In this document: one piece after another, positions 30,297-39,811 of the stretch
How positions within the stretch are numbered: the stretch's first letter is position 1
Layout of the letters: every line of letters starts with the position of its first letter
Source of the DNA: Subsaxibacter sp. CAU 1640
Lineage (GTDB): Bacteria > Bacteroidota > Bacteroidia > Flavobacteriales > Flavobacteriaceae
NCBI RefSeq assembly: GCF_023156585.1
Contig: NZ_JALNMI010000003.1
Coordinates: 480,196 to 544,195, forward strand
DNA length: 64,000 nucleotides
Direction of reading: 5' to 3'
Translations under genes and position numbers: made by a program
The notes under the pieces: generated by a model
Seen by the model: only the letters and a program-made list of their open reading frames with translations
Told to the model about the DNA's origin: nothing
The model's database searches: none

Positions 30297-32808
30297 TTTC
30301 GTTTTACTTCTCTTATTGAGTCTTTGTTTCAGTTGTGAGCCCACATATCACTCACCTCGCACTACTTTTATTGATTCTGACTGGAGCTTTAAAAGCCTTG
30401 CCGATAATACGTGGCGAGAAGCTTCTGTGCCTGGAGATGTGTACTCTGATTTGTTCTCCCACAATTTGATTGCAAACCCTTATGTTGCGGAAAATGAACT
30501 CAATGTGCAATGGGTTGCAGAGAATGATTGGGAATATAAAACGAACTTTAGAGTAGATGATAGTACGTTTACAAAAAAGAACATTCACCTGAATTTTGAA
30601 GGTCTGGACACCTTCGCATCGGTTTTTTTGAACGACAGCCTTATCCTTCAAACGAACAATGCGTTCCGTAGTTATGATATTGATGTAAAACCATTCATCA
30701 AAAAAGAGAACAAATTGCATATTGTCTTCAATAGCACGCATTATTTTGAAGAAGAAGGCAAGAATAAATTGAATTACAAACTTCCGGAAGGCGAACGTAT
30801 TTTTATCAGAAAGCCGCAGTTTCAATATGGATGGGATTGGGCACCTAAACTAAAAACATCTGGCATTTGGAAACCCATTTCATTGACATCTTGGAATGAT
30901 TTAAAAATCAATGACGTGTTCTTGGTTCAAAATTCGATTGAAGAAAGTCTTGCCAAATTGACTGCTCAAGTGGAATTTACAACTTCACTAAATGAAGAAT
31001 TGACTTTTGAAATTGTAGTCAATGATGATGTGGTTGCCAAATCGAAAGTGCAGGTAGATTCTTCTACAACCAAGTATGAAGTGCCTTTTGAAATTGAAGA
31101 CCCACAACTTTGGTGGCCACATAACATTGGCGAGCCTTATTTATATGATGTTGGAGTTCGAATTAAAAAAGGTTGGTCCATTTTGGATTACAAAGGATTA
31201 TCCAAAGGGTTGAGGACGATTGAACTTGTTACCGAAAAAGATTCTGTTGGAGAATCATTTTATTTTAAAGTGAATGATGTTCCTGTTTATGTGAAAGGTT
31301 CTAATTATGTGCCTCAAAACAGTCTTCAAAATAAGGTTGCAGATACTGACTATGAAAAATTGTTGAATGATGTTGTAGATGCCAATATGAATATGATACG
31401 AGTTTGGGGAGGCGGCATTTATGAAGAAGATACATTTTATGATTTGTGCGACCAAAATGGAATTTTAGTATGGCAAGATTTTATGTTTGCCTGCGCTATG
31501 TATCCTGGAGACAAAGAGTTTATGGACAATGTCACACAAGAAGCTATTGAACAGGTTACGCGTTTGAGAAACCATACATCCATAGCCTTATGGTGTGGCA
31601 ATAATGAAAACTCTGAAGGTTGGGAAAATTGGCATTGGAAAGATGGATTGTCTAAAGCACAACAAGCCGAAGTCTGGAACAATTACATCAAACTGTTCAA
31701 CAACATCCTGCCAAATACAGTTAGAGACTTGACCGACAACACTTCCTACTGGGAAACCTCGCCAAAATTTGGTCGTGGCAACCCGAATTACAACACTGAA
31801 GGTGACACACACGATTGGTTTGTATGGCACGATGCCTATCCTTTTGAGCATTTTGAAGAAAAAGTGCCTCGCTTTATGAGCGAATTCGGTTTTCAATCGT
31901 TTCCGACTTATGAAACCATTAAATATATAAGTCAAAATGATTCTGTAAAAATGGATTCCTTGAGGTTTTCTTTGCATCAGAAACACACCAGAGGTGCCGA
32001 ATTGATTAATGAGTATATGAAACGTGATTTTCCTGTGCCAAGCAATTTTGAAGATTATGTATATATGAGCCAGGTGCTGCAAGCGTATGGCATTACCAAA
32101 GGCGCAGAAGCTCACCGACGTGCAAAACCTTACAATATGGGAAGTATGTATTGGCAGCTGAACGATTGCTGGCCTTCCGTTTCTTGGTCGAGCATAGATT
32201 TTCTAGGGAATTGGAAAGCGCTTCATTATCAAGCTAAAAAAGCCTACAAAAATGTGATTACATCTTCAATCATTCAAAATGACACATTGAAAACCTATAT
32301 TATCAATGACGAAATGAAAGAGCAAAGAGGCTCTTTATCCTTGCGAATTATAGATTTTAAGGGAAATGAATTGTGGTCGGTTTGCGATACAACCAACGTG
32401 CAACCTTTGAGCAGCGAATTGAAATATGCCTTGGATATAAAATCGTTGAAATTAAAGAAAAATGAGGTAGTTTTTGAAGCTTCCTTTAACAATAGTGTGT
32501 CATATTTCTATTTCTCAAGACCGAAAGATTTAATGCTACATACTTCTGAAATCGAACAGACCATCACTAAAACCGAGACAGGATTCATCATTGAGTTGCA
32601 AAGCGAAACGCTTCAGAAAGATGTGTTTTTATATACAGACACAAAAGGACATTTCAGTGATAATTATTTTGATTTGATGCCAAACGAACGAAAAGTCATT
32701 GAATTCCAAACGCGTAATTGGGAATGGAACGATTTAAACATCAAAACCTTAAATCAATTTGTAAAAGCTAAAAAGGAAATCACAAAACCTAGCGAAGCTA
32801 TTCAGTAG
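30283..32808 (+). CDS. Beta-mannosidase, GH2, exported lipoprotein
   Basis: An 841-residue GH2 enzyme with a lipobox-like LLSLCFSC (Cys18), so probably anchored in a membrane facing the periplasm or outside. Order: sugar-binding domain (about 30-200), Ig-like domain (about 205-320), catalytic barrel (about 325-630) with the acid/base Glu in WCGNNENSEGW near 441 and nucleophile Glu in MSEFGFQSF near 533, then C-terminal beta domains. It would cleave terminal beta-mannose. With the GH20 enzyme it fits removal of the GlcNAc and beta-Man units of N-glycan cores. The end overlaps prmC (opposite strand) by 11 bp. Confidence 0.9.
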   Translation: MIKHSFVLLLLLSLCFSCEPTYHSPRTTFIDSDWSFKSLADNTWREASVPGDVYSDLFSHNLIANPYVAENELNVQWVAENDWEYKTNFRVDDSTFTKKNIHLNFEGLDTFASVFLNDSLILQTNNAFRSYDIDVKPFIKKENKLHIVFNSTHYFEEEGKNKLNYKLPEGERIFIRKPQFQYGWDWAPKLKTSGIWKPISLTSWNDLKINDVFLVQNSIEESLAKLTAQVEFTTSLNEELTFEIVVNDDVVAKSKVQVDSSTTKYEVPFEIEDPQLWWPHNIGEPYLYDVGVRIKKGWSILDYKGLSKGLRTIELVTEKDSVGESFYFKVNDVPVYVKGSNYVPQNSLQNKVADTDYEKLLNDVVDANMNMIRVWGGGIYEEDTFYDLCDQNGILVWQDFMFACAMYPGDKEFMDNVTQEAIEQVTRLRNHTSIALWCGNNENSEGWENWHWKDGLSKAQQAEVWNNYIKLFNNILPNTVRDLTDNTSYWETSPKFGRGNPNYNTEGDTHDWFVWHDAYPFEHFEEKVPRFMSEFGFQSFPTYETIKYISQNDSVKMDSLRFSLHQKHTRGAELINEYMKRDFPVPSNFEDYVYMSQVLQAYGITKGAEAHRRAKPYNMGSMYWQLNDCWPSVSWSSIDFLGNWKALHYQAKKAYKNVITSSIIQNDTLKTYIINDEMKEQRGSLSLRIIDFKGNELWSVCDTTNVQPLSSELKYALDIKSLKLKKNEVVFEASFNNSVSYFYFSRPKDLMLHTSEIEQTITKTETGFIIELQSETLQKDVFLYTDTKGHFSDNYFDLMPNERKVIEFQTRNWEWNDLNIKTLNQFVKAKKEITKPSEAIQ

Positions 32809-33670
32809 ACTTTACAGCTCTTATCATTCTGTCGTTTCCAAAAATATCTTTTTTAAGTTGAACAGCTTTAAAACCATTGTTTTCTAGCAATTCAACCATT
32901 TCGTTTCCTAAATATTGATTGATTTCAAAAAATAACCGTCCATCACTTTTGAGATATTCTTTCGAAAAGTTTGTGATAGCTCGATAAAACATCAAAGCAT
33001 CGTCATCTTCAACAAATAAGGCCAGAGATGGTTCATAATCGAGTACATTTTTCTTAATTTCCGCCTTTTCAAGATGCCGTACGTAAGGAGGATTGGATAC
33101 AATGATATCGAAATTTAAACCTTTAAAAACCGAATTCCAACGTTCCTCATTCAAAATATCAGCATTTATGAATTGAACATCAACCTCATTCACTTTCGAA
33201 TTTTCTTCGGCTATTATTAGAGCGTCTTTGCTGACATCCAAAGCAAAAACTTGTGCGTTTTTAGCACTTTTTGAAAGGGAAATGGCAATACAGCCACTGC
33301 CTGTGCCTATGTCTAAAATGTTTAAGGATTCATTGTTCTTTGACGATTCCGTTACAATCCAATCTACCAACTCTTCAGTTTCGGGACGAGGAATTAACGT
33401 ATGTTCATTCACCTTAAATGGCAAACCGTAAAATTCTGTTTTACCAAGAATGTATTGAATGGGTTGCTCCAATTTCAATTTTGAAAGCGCTTCAAATAAC
33501 GATTGTTCCTCCTCTTTTGTAACAGTAAAATCTGGCTGAAGCGAAAAAGCCAATCGCTGAAGCCCTAAATATTCATCTGTTACGATATAAAAGAAACTGT
33601 CCACTTCATTCTTTCCATAAATGGCATCCAATTCCTTGTGAAAAATATCCTGAATATCTTTTAACCTCAT
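32798..33670 (-). CDS. prmC: Release factor glutamine methyltransferase
   Basis: PrmC N5-methylates the Gln of the GGQ motif in release factors RF1/RF2. The 290-residue sequence has the helical N-terminal domain (1-80), the SAM motif ILDIGTGSGCIAISLS near residue 120 and the hallmark NPPYV near 190. Its ATG overlaps the GNAT gene by 4 bp, suggesting a two-gene operon; its 3' end overlaps the convergent beta-mannosidase gene by 11 bp. Confidence 0.94.
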   Translation of the reverse strand: MRLKDIQDIFHKELDAIYGKNEVDSFFYIVTDEYLGLQRLAFSLQPDFTVTKEEEQSLFEALSKLKLEQPIQYILGKTEFYGLPFKVNEHTLIPRPETEELVDWIVTESSKNNESLNILDIGTGSGCIAISLSKSAKNAQVFALDVSKDALIIAEENSKVNEVDVQFINADILNEERWNSVFKGLNFDIIVSNPPYVRHLEKAEIKKNVLDYEPSLALFVEDDDALMFYRAITNFSKEYLKSDGRLFFEINQYLGNEMVELLENNGFKAVQLKKDIFGNDRMIRAVKSTE

Positions 33671-34158
33671 AATTGCTTTGTCATATGCACATCACAGGAA
33701 AAGTGCCCTGTGTTGCCCAAAGGTTTGTCGATATGAACAAATCCAACCGATTCATAAATGTGGATGGCTGCCTTCAATGAAGGAACCGTTTCCAAATAAC
33801 AGGTTTTATACCCGAAAGATTTCGCAGCTTCCAAACATTTCAAAATGATGGCTTTGCCCAAACCTTTTCCACGAATTTCAGGAGAAAAATACATTTTCTG
33901 CAGTTCGCATACATCAGCTTCAAAATCCCGAAGTGGCTTGATGCCAGCACCTCCATAAATTTCGTCGTTTTTCTCAATCACATAATAGACTTCATTATCA
34001 CCTTGATAAGATTCAAACATTTGTGATGTTTCCTCATCAGCGTAGGCAGTTCCTACCAATGGCAATCCAAATTCAGGGAAAATGGACTTGATGACACGCT
34101 CGACGCCTGCATTATCGTTTGGCTGAATTTGTCTGATTGTAAAATTATCTTCACTCAC
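33667..34158 (-). CDS. GNAT family N-acetyltransferase
   Basis: A 163-residue single-domain acetyltransferase. The acetyl-CoA loop appears as SPEIRGKGLGKAI (a variant of Q/RxxGxG/A) near residues 92-104, followed by the GYKTCYLET strand and IYESVGFVHID. The substrate is unknown. It is the first gene of the GNAT-prmC pair and divergent from ribD. Confidence 0.85.
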   Translation of the reverse strand: MSEDNFTIRQIQPNDNAGVERVIKSIFPEFGLPLVGTAYADEETSQMFESYQGDNEVYYVIEKNDEIYGGAGIKPLRDFEADVCELQKMYFSPEIRGKGLGKAIILKCLEAAKSFGYKTCYLETVPSLKAAIHIYESVGFVHIDKPLGNTGHFSCDVHMTKQL

Positions 34159-34168
34159 TTTAAAACCT

Positions 34169-34176
34169 TATTTTTG
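34169..34176 (+). promoter_or_regulatory. -7 promoter box for ribD
   Basis: TATTTTTG matches TAnnTTTG and lies 18 bp before the ribD ATG at 34194. Confidence 0.6.
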
Positions 34177-34193
34177 TTTCGATAAAAATCGTG

Positions 34194-35216
34194 ATGAAGA
34201 TACACGAAAAATACATAAAACGCTGTATTGAGATTGGCAAAAATGGCTTGGGCACCACAGCTCCAAACCCAATGGTTGGTTGCGTCATCGTACATAACGA
34301 CAACATAATTGGTGAAGGCTACACAAGTCCTTATGGTGGCAATCACGCGGAAATCAATGCACTAAATTCAGTTGAGGACAAGTCGCTGCTCAAACAATCT
34401 ACACTGTATGTGACTCTGGAGCCTTGTTCTCATTTTGGAAAAACACCGCCTTGTTCAGATGCTATCATTAGATATCAAATTCCGAAAGTGGTCATTGGCA
34501 CCATCGATACACACAGCAAAGTTGCAGGAAAAGGCATTGAAAAACTGAAGAATGCTGGCTGCGAGGTGTTGGTTGGCATTTTGGAAGAAGAATGCAAGAT
34601 TCATCACAAACGATTTTTTACATTTCACAACAAAAAACGTCCTTATATAATATTGAAATGGGCAGAAACCAAAGACGGTTTTATTGCTCCAAAGTCCAAA
34701 ACCGAACAAAAGCCCGTTTGGATTACCAACGAAATTTCGAGGCAGTTGGTACATAAATGGCGAGCTGAAGAGCAATCAATTTTAGTTGGAACCAACACTG
34801 TGGTGGAGGACAATCCGAGTTTGACCGTTCGAGATTGGACTGGTAAGCATCCCATTCGCGTGGTTTTGGATAAAAATTTGAAACTGGACACAACATTAAA
34901 TGTTTTCAATAATGATGCTGAAACCATTATTCTTTCTGATGAAAACATCAATTTTGAGCAACCATTAGCAAAACAAATTTGTGCCATTTTATTCCAAAAA
35001 GACATCAATTCGGTCATTGTAGAAGGTGGTAGACAAACACTACAAACCTTCATTGATGAAAATCTTTGGGATGAAGCACGAATGTTTGTTGGCAATCAAA
35101 TGTTTCAAGAAGGCACAAAAGCTCCAATAGTTTCTGGGAAATTACTTTCAGAAGAACATATCTTGGAGGATATTTTAAGAATTTATGATAATGGCCTTCA
35201 ATGTCAAAAAACATAA
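34194..35216 (+). CDS. ribD: Bifunctional riboflavin deaminase/reductase
   Basis: RibD performs two steps of riboflavin synthesis: pyrimidine deamination and side-chain reduction. The N-terminal deaminase (about 1-145) has the zinc motif HAEINAL near residue 49 and PCSHFGKTPPC near 75-85. The C-terminal reductase (about 150-340) uses NADPH and has ILVGTNTVVEDNPSL and the VEGGRQT motif. 340 residues is normal. The ATG at 34194 is preferred over a GTG one codon earlier. It leads into the YigZ gene 6 bp downstream. Confidence 0.94.
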   Translation: MKIHEKYIKRCIEIGKNGLGTTAPNPMVGCVIVHNDNIIGEGYTSPYGGNHAEINALNSVEDKSLLKQSTLYVTLEPCSHFGKTPPCSDAIIRYQIPKVVIGTIDTHSKVAGKGIEKLKNAGCEVLVGILEEECKIHHKRFFTFHNKKRPYIILKWAETKDGFIAPKSKTEQKPVWITNEISRQLVHKWRAEEQSILVGTNTVVEDNPSLTVRDWTGKHPIRVVLDKNLKLDTTLNVFNNDAETIILSDENINFEQPLAKQICAILFQKDINSVIVEGGRQTLQTFIDENLWDEARMFVGNQMFQEGTKAPIVSGKLLSEEHILEDILRIYDNGLQCQKT

Positions 35217-35222
35217 GTCATT

Positions 35223-35843
35223 TTGATTGAATCTGACATTTATAAGACGATAGCCAAAGCTTCAGAGGAAGTATTGTTCAAGGATAAAAACAGTAAGTTT
35301 TTCGGTTATGCGTTTCCAGTTCTTACTGAAGAAGACGTGAAAGAACATATTGAAGCGCTAAAAAAACAGCATCATTCGGCACGACATTGGTGTTACGCCT
35401 ATCAAATAGGTACAGAGGAAAAAGACTTAATTTTTAGAGCCAACGATGATGGAGAACCGAACAATAGTGCAGGAATACCAATTTATGGCCAAATACAATC
35501 ATTTGAATTGACAAATGTGCTGATTGTAGTAGTGCGTTATTTTGGTGGTACAAAACTTGGCGTGAGCGGATTGATCAACGCTTACAGAACGGCAGCGCAA
35601 ATGGCACTGGAAACTTCAAAAATTATTACAAAAACCATTAATGTTCATTTTCTGATTTCTTTTGACTATAAGAATATGAACAAGGTGATGCGCATCATCA
35701 AAGAAAAGAATCTGAATATGGTAAATCAAACTTTAGAATTGGATTGCCAAATTGAAATTTCTGTTAGAAAAAAAGACTCCGAAAACATCCATCAACTATT
35801 TGATGCATTACACGCAATTGACATCAAAATTTTAAACGATTAA
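35223..35843 (+). CDS. YigZ / IMPACT family protein
   Basis: A 206-residue cytoplasmic protein. The N-terminal IMPACT domain (about 15-125) has the signature segment DDGEPNNSAGIP and VVRYFGGTKLGVSGL; a smaller alpha/beta domain follows. The family binds or regulates translation-related targets in eukaryotes; the bacterial function is not settled. No in-frame ATG is available near the conserved N-terminus, so a TTG start at 35223 is likely. The 3' end shares the TTAA palindrome with the convergent thioesterase gene, each stop reading TAA. Confidence 0.88.
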   Translation: MIESDIYKTIAKASEEVLFKDKNSKFFGYAFPVLTEEDVKEHIEALKKQHHSARHWCYAYQIGTEEKDLIFRANDDGEPNNSAGIPIYGQIQSFELTNVLIVVVRYFGGTKLGVSGLINAYRTAAQMALETSKIITKTINVHFLISFDYKNMNKVMRIIKEKNLNMVNQTLELDCQIEISVRKKDSENIHQLFDALHAIDIKILND

Positions 35844-36250
35844 TCTTGCAGTTTGTCTAAAATATATTTTGGACATCGCGTAGGCCTATTCTTATTAATA
35901 TCCATAAATACCAAAGAAGTATTTCCGGTCGCCAAAAGTTCATTTTTTTCATTGACAATTTCGTAATCAAATTCAATGGTTGCCGAAGGAATTTTTACTA
36001 ATTGTGTTTTTACTTTAAGCAAGTCATCATAACGGGCTGACTTTTTGTAATTTATAGATAAGGATATAACAGGTAGCATAATTCCATCTTCCTCCATTTG
36101 TTTGTAAGACACTCCAAATTTGCGTAGCCACTCTACTCTACCCACTTCAAAGTATTGGGCATAATTTCCGTGATAAACAACACCCATTTGATCTGTTTCT
36201 CCGTATCTCACCCTCAATTGAATTTCATCGTATTTTAGCGATTCTGCCAT
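35840..36250 (-). CDS. Acyl-CoA thioesterase, YbgC/4-hydroxybenzoyl-CoA thioesterase type
   Basis: A 136-residue hotdog-fold protein. The active Asp lies in RYGETDQMGVVYHGNYAQYFE near residues 14-24, and the family length is 130-140. It hydrolyses acyl-CoA thioesters; in proteobacteria YbgC belongs to the tol-pal operon, but no tol genes are nearby here. It is divergent from dnaA. Confidence 0.88.
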   Translation of the reverse strand: MAESLKYDEIQLRVRYGETDQMGVVYHGNYAQYFEVGRVEWLRKFGVSYKQMEEDGIMLPVISLSINYKKSARYDDLLKVKTQLVKIPSATIEFDYEIVNEKNELLATGNTSLVFMDINKNRPTRCPKYILDKLQD

Positions 36251-36376
36251 CGTTTTTGATTTTTTTTTTGTAATTTGAACAAGTTTTAAACATGAGAAAA
36301 AAATTCTAAAAATTCAATGGTATTTCATTTTTTTATTAAGAATTTTGTTCACATATTTGTCACACTAAAACATTCA

Positions 36377-36403
36377 AGAGAAATCCGTATTTCTCTTTTT
36401 TTT
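36377..36403 (+). terminator. Terminator-like hairpin in the dnaA leader
   Basis: An 8-bp perfect stem (36377-36384 with 36389-36396), 4-nt loop CCGT, followed by a run of eight T on the plus strand. It ends 36 bp before the dnaA ATG. The gene before it (35840-36250) is on the other strand, so this hairpin cannot terminate an upstream plus-strand gene in the window. It could be a premature terminator in the dnaA leader. Confidence 0.5.
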
Positions 36404-36438
36404 GCTAATCAACTGTCAATAAAAAACTAACTTTAAGA

Positions 36439-37866
36439 ATGAATTTAACTGCGCAAACAGTTTGGGAAAATTGCCTGTCTTTTATAAAAGATAACATACA
36501 ACCTCAAGCATACAAAACTTGGTTCGAACCCATAGCCGCAGTTAAACTTACTGATAATGCATTGAGTATTCAGGTACCAAGTAAATTTTTCTACGAATGG
36601 CTTGAAGAACATTATGTAAAAATTTTAAAAGTTGCCCTTACCAAGGAACTTGGTGAAACTGCCAAGTTGGTATACGTTATCAAAATGGAAAACAGTTATG
36701 GCAACAGACAACCATTTACAGAGAAAATACCAAGTTCAAACAGAGGTGCCGTAAAATCCCAGGATGTTGATATCCCTTTACAAAACAAAAATCCGGAACT
36801 CAAAAACCCTTTTGTAATTCCAGGTATTCGAAATGTAAAGATTGAGTCTCAACTTAATCCAAGTTATAACTTTGAAAATTTCTTGGAAGGTGATTCTAAT
36901 CGTTTGGCAAGAAATGCAGGTTTGGCTGTTGCCAACAAACCTGGAGGTACGTCTTTCAATCCTTTGCTAATTTTTGGAGGAGTTGGTTTGGGTAAAACAC
37001 ATTTGGCGCACGCTATTGGTGTTGACATTAAGGATAAATATCCAGAAAAGACTGTTCTTTATATATCTGCTGAAAAGTTCACACAACAATATATAGATTC
37101 GGTAAAAAAGAACAATCGTAACGATTTCATTCATTTTTATCAGATTATCGATGTGTTGATTATTGATGATGTTCAATTTCTTTCAGGAAAATCTGGAACA
37201 CAAGATGTATTCTTCCATATATTCAACCACTTGCACCAAAATGGCAAACAGGTTATTCTAACGAGTGATAAAGCACCTGTAGATATGCAAGATATTGAAC
37301 AACGTTTGTTGTCTCGATTCAAATGGGGACTTTCTGCCGAATTACAAACACCAGATTTCGAAACTCGTGTATCAATTCTGAAGAATAAACTCTACAGAGA
37401 TGGTGTGGATATGAATGATGACATCATTGAGTACGTCGCCAAACATATCAAAACGAATGTTAGAGAGCTTGAAGGTGCCATTATTTCGTTGATTGCACAA
37501 TCTTCTTTCAACAAGAAGGAAATCACTGTTAATCTTGCGAAAGATATCGTAGAAAAGTTTGTTAAAAACACTAAACGTGAAGTTTCCATCGACTATATCC
37601 AAAAGGTAGTTTCTGATTATTTCCAAATGGATGTCAGCACTTTACAATCCAAAACAAGGAAACGTCATATTGTTCAAGCGAGACAATTGGCAATGTTTTT
37701 TGCCAAAAAGTTCACCAAGGCATCTTTGGCGAGTATCGGTTCTCAAATAGGAAAAAGGGATCACGCTACTGTACTTCACGCGTGCAAAACGGTGGACAAT
37801 CTTTCTGCAACCGACAAACAGTTCAGAAAGTATGTTGAGGATCTTTCCAAAAAGTTATCGCTCTAA
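36439..37866 (+). CDS. dnaA: Chromosomal replication initiator protein DnaA
   Basis: DnaA binds origin DNA and opens it for replication. The 475-residue protein has domain I (about 1-85), a linker, the AAA+ domain with Walker A GGVGLGKTHLAHAIG near 178 and Walker B VLIIDDVQFL near 240, and domain IV with the DNA-binding signature RDHATVLHACKTV near 443. No dnaN or recF is next to it, as is usual in Bacteroidota. The tyrosine phosphatase gene follows after 12 bp, probably in the same transcript. Confidence 0.96.
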   Translation: MNLTAQTVWENCLSFIKDNIQPQAYKTWFEPIAAVKLTDNALSIQVPSKFFYEWLEEHYVKILKVALTKELGETAKLVYVIKMENSYGNRQPFTEKIPSSNRGAVKSQDVDIPLQNKNPELKNPFVIPGIRNVKIESQLNPSYNFENFLEGDSNRLARNAGLAVANKPGGTSFNPLLIFGGVGLGKTHLAHAIGVDIKDKYPEKTVLYISAEKFTQQYIDSVKKNNRNDFIHFYQIIDVLIIDDVQFLSGKSGTQDVFFHIFNHLHQNGKQVILTSDKAPVDMQDIEQRLLSRFKWGLSAELQTPDFETRVSILKNKLYRDGVDMNDDIIEYVAKHIKTNVRELEGAIISLIAQSSFNKKEITVNLAKDIVEKFVKNTKREVSIDYIQKVVSDYFQMDVSTLQSKTRKRHIVQARQLAMFFAKKFTKASLASIGSQIGKRDHATVLHACKTVDNLSATDKQFRKYVEDLSKKLSL

Positions 37867-37878
37867 TTTAGCAAAGTT

Positions 37879-38337
37879 ATGACTAAAATACTAATGGTTT
37901 GCCTTGGGAACATCTGTCGTTCACCTTTGGCACACGGTATTTTGGAATCAATGCTACCACCTGACCAATTCTATGTCGATTCAGCTGGAACTGGAAATTA
38001 TCATATAGGTTCTCCACCTGACCATCGCTCTATTAAAGTGGCGAAAAAATATGGTATTGATATTTCGAAACAACAATGTAGGCAATTTCAAGCTTCAGAT
38101 TTTGATCGTTTCGACTATATTTTTGTAATGGATGCCTCGAATCTTCAAAATGTAAAACGCCTTGCTAGAAACAGTTATGATATCGCTAAAATTCGATTGA
38201 TTCTTAATCCGGAACTCAATGGTTTAAGTGAAGTTCCAGATCCATACTATGGAGATGACTCTGATTTTGAAAAGGTTTTTCATCTACTCAATGATGCTTG
38301 TACTTATATTTCTGACGAGCTTCAAGAATTGCATTAA
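37879..38337 (+). CDS. Low-molecular-weight protein tyrosine phosphatase
   Basis: A 152-residue phosphatase with the catalytic P-loop VCLGNICRSP (Cys8, Arg14) and the general acid Asp in PDPYYGDDSDFEKVF near residue 120. It dephosphorylates phosphotyrosine, in bacteria often on exopolysaccharide kinases, but no such kinase lies nearby. It follows dnaA by 12 bp. Confidence 0.92.
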   Translation: MTKILMVCLGNICRSPLAHGILESMLPPDQFYVDSAGTGNYHIGSPPDHRSIKVAKKYGIDISKQQCRQFQASDFDRFDYIFVMDASNLQNVKRLARNSYDIAKIRLILNPELNGLSEVPDPYYGDDSDFEKVFHLLNDACTYISDELQELH

Positions 38338-38404
38338 GAAAATTCTCAATTTTATATATTCCTTTTTTTGTAAATTAGGCATTTAAACTCCTTAAATTAA
38401 CAAA

Positions 38405-39811
38405 ATGAAACAGTTCTACGTTTTTATTTCGCTATTAGCCTCTATTCATTTAAATGCTCAAGTTATCGATATCGAAACTTTTGCAACTGGATTTAGCAAT
38501 CCAATAAGTATTAAACACGCTGGAGATGACAGACTTTTCGTTGTTGAACAAGCTGGCGTTATTAAGATCGTCAATTCAAACGGAACAACTAATTCTACTC
38601 CTTTTCTAGATATCAATTCTATTGTAATAAATGGCGGAGGAGAAAGAGGCTTATTAGGTTTAGCCTTTCATCCAAACTACGTTTCAAACGGATACTTTTA
38701 TGTAAATTACATCAACAATAGTGGAAATACCGTTATTTCTCGATTTTCCAGAAGCACTAGCAATCCAAATACTGCTGATTCAACGTCTGAATTGCAAATT
38801 TTGAGCTATACTCAACCCTTTACCAATCACAATGGAGGTGATATGGCTTTTGGACCAGACGGCTATTTGTATATATCATCGGGTGATGGAGGTTCTGGAG
38901 GAGATCCTGGAGATAGAGCACAATCACTTACAACTTTATTGGGAAAACTGTTGCGAATTGATGTTGATAATACCAGTAACGGTAACAACTATGCCATTCC
39001 TGCAGATAATCCTTTCGCCGGAAGTACTAGTGCAATGCAGGAAATTTGGGCCTATGGGTTGAGAAACCCTTGGAAATTTTCATTTGATAGAAATACGGGA
39101 GATTTATGGATTGCTGATGTAGGCCAAAACATACGTGAAGAAATCAATATGGTGGCTTCAGACCTTGCTGGTGCAAATTATGGCTGGAGATGTTATGAAG
39201 GTAATGCTGTTTATGATACAAGCGGCAACTGTCCTGCTACGAATACTTTAACTTTCCCGGTAGCCCAATATACCCACAGTGGAAATGGCTTGTTTAAATG
39301 TTCTATCACTGGTGGATACCGTTATAGAGGAACAGCTCAACCAACGTTAGATGGTTTGTATTTTTTCGCCGATTATTGCAGTGATGAAATTGGAGTTCTT
39401 ACTGAATCAGGAGGAAGCTGGAATATGTCTTTTGTCGGTCCGTTTAATGGCAATGGCTGGACAACTTTTGGTGAAGGAAATAATGGTGAAATTTATATTG
39501 CAGGTAATAGCTCTGATACCGTATATCGAATAATTGACTCCAATCTGGGTGTTGAAGAAAATGATTTATTCGCTTTAAAACTATATCCAAACCCTACCGA
39601 AGATTTACTTATTATTGATTCTACAAATTCTTCCACAGCTATTCAATCTGTAGAAATTTATAGCATTCAAGGGGAACTGGTTTCAACATCAACTGATTTT
39701 GGTTCACAAAGAATCGACATCCCAACCTCTCATCTTACAAGTGGAATGTATTTTGTTGAAATTACGAATGCCGAAGGAAATAGTGTTTTGAAAAAACTTA
39801 TCAAAAATTAA
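38405..39811 (+). CDS. PQQ-type sugar dehydrogenase (glucose/sorbosone dehydrogenase) with T9SS sorting domain
   Basis: A 468-residue exported beta-propeller. It has a signal peptide (1-18), then the glucose/sorbosone dehydrogenase propeller (about 20-375): FVVEQAGVIKIV, GERGLLGLAFHP, HNGGDMAFGPDGYLYISSGDGG and WAYGLRNPWKFSF. The C-terminal part (about 390-468) is a T9SS type A domain with LYPNPTEDLL and VEIYSIQGEL. It would oxidise sugars at the cell surface; PQQ or a related cofactor is expected from the family. Its stop overlaps the next ATG as TAATG. Confidence 0.9.
   Translation: MKQFYVFISLLASIHLNAQVIDIETFATGFSNPISIKHAGDDRLFVVEQAGVIKIVNSNGTTNSTPFLDINSIVINGGGERGLLGLAFHPNYVSNGYFYVNYINNSGNTVISRFSRSTSNPNTADSTSELQILSYTQPFTNHNGGDMAFGPDGYLYISSGDGGSGGDPGDRAQSLTTLLGKLLRIDVDNTSNGNNYAIPADNPFAGSTSAMQEIWAYGLRNPWKFSFDRNTGDLWIADVGQNIREEINMVASDLAGANYGWRCYEGNAVYDTSGNCPATNTLTFPVAQYTHSGNGLFKCSITGGYRYRGTAQPTLDGLYFFADYCSDEIGVLTESGGSWNMSFVGPFNGNGWTTFGEGNNGEIYIAGNSSDTVYRIIDSNLGVEENDLFALKLYPNPTEDLLIIDSTNSSTAIQSVEIYSIQGELVSTSTDFGSQRIDIPTSHLTSGMYFVEITNAEGNSVLKKLIKN

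Noticed and set aside
30352..30825. 157-residue minus-strand ORF inside the beta-mannosidase gene
   Set aside because: It lies wholly inside a clear GH2 gene on the other strand, has no recognisable domain and looks like a codon-bias shadow.
31588..32115. 175-residue minus-strand ORF inside the beta-mannosidase gene
   Set aside because: It runs opposite conserved catalytic-barrel sequence and has no family features.
36330..36376. DnaA-box-like sequences (TTGTTCACA, TTTGTCACA) upstream of dnaA
   Set aside because: Each has two or more mismatches to TTATNCACA, and no cluster or AT-rich unwinding region is distinct from the background, so I do not call an origin.
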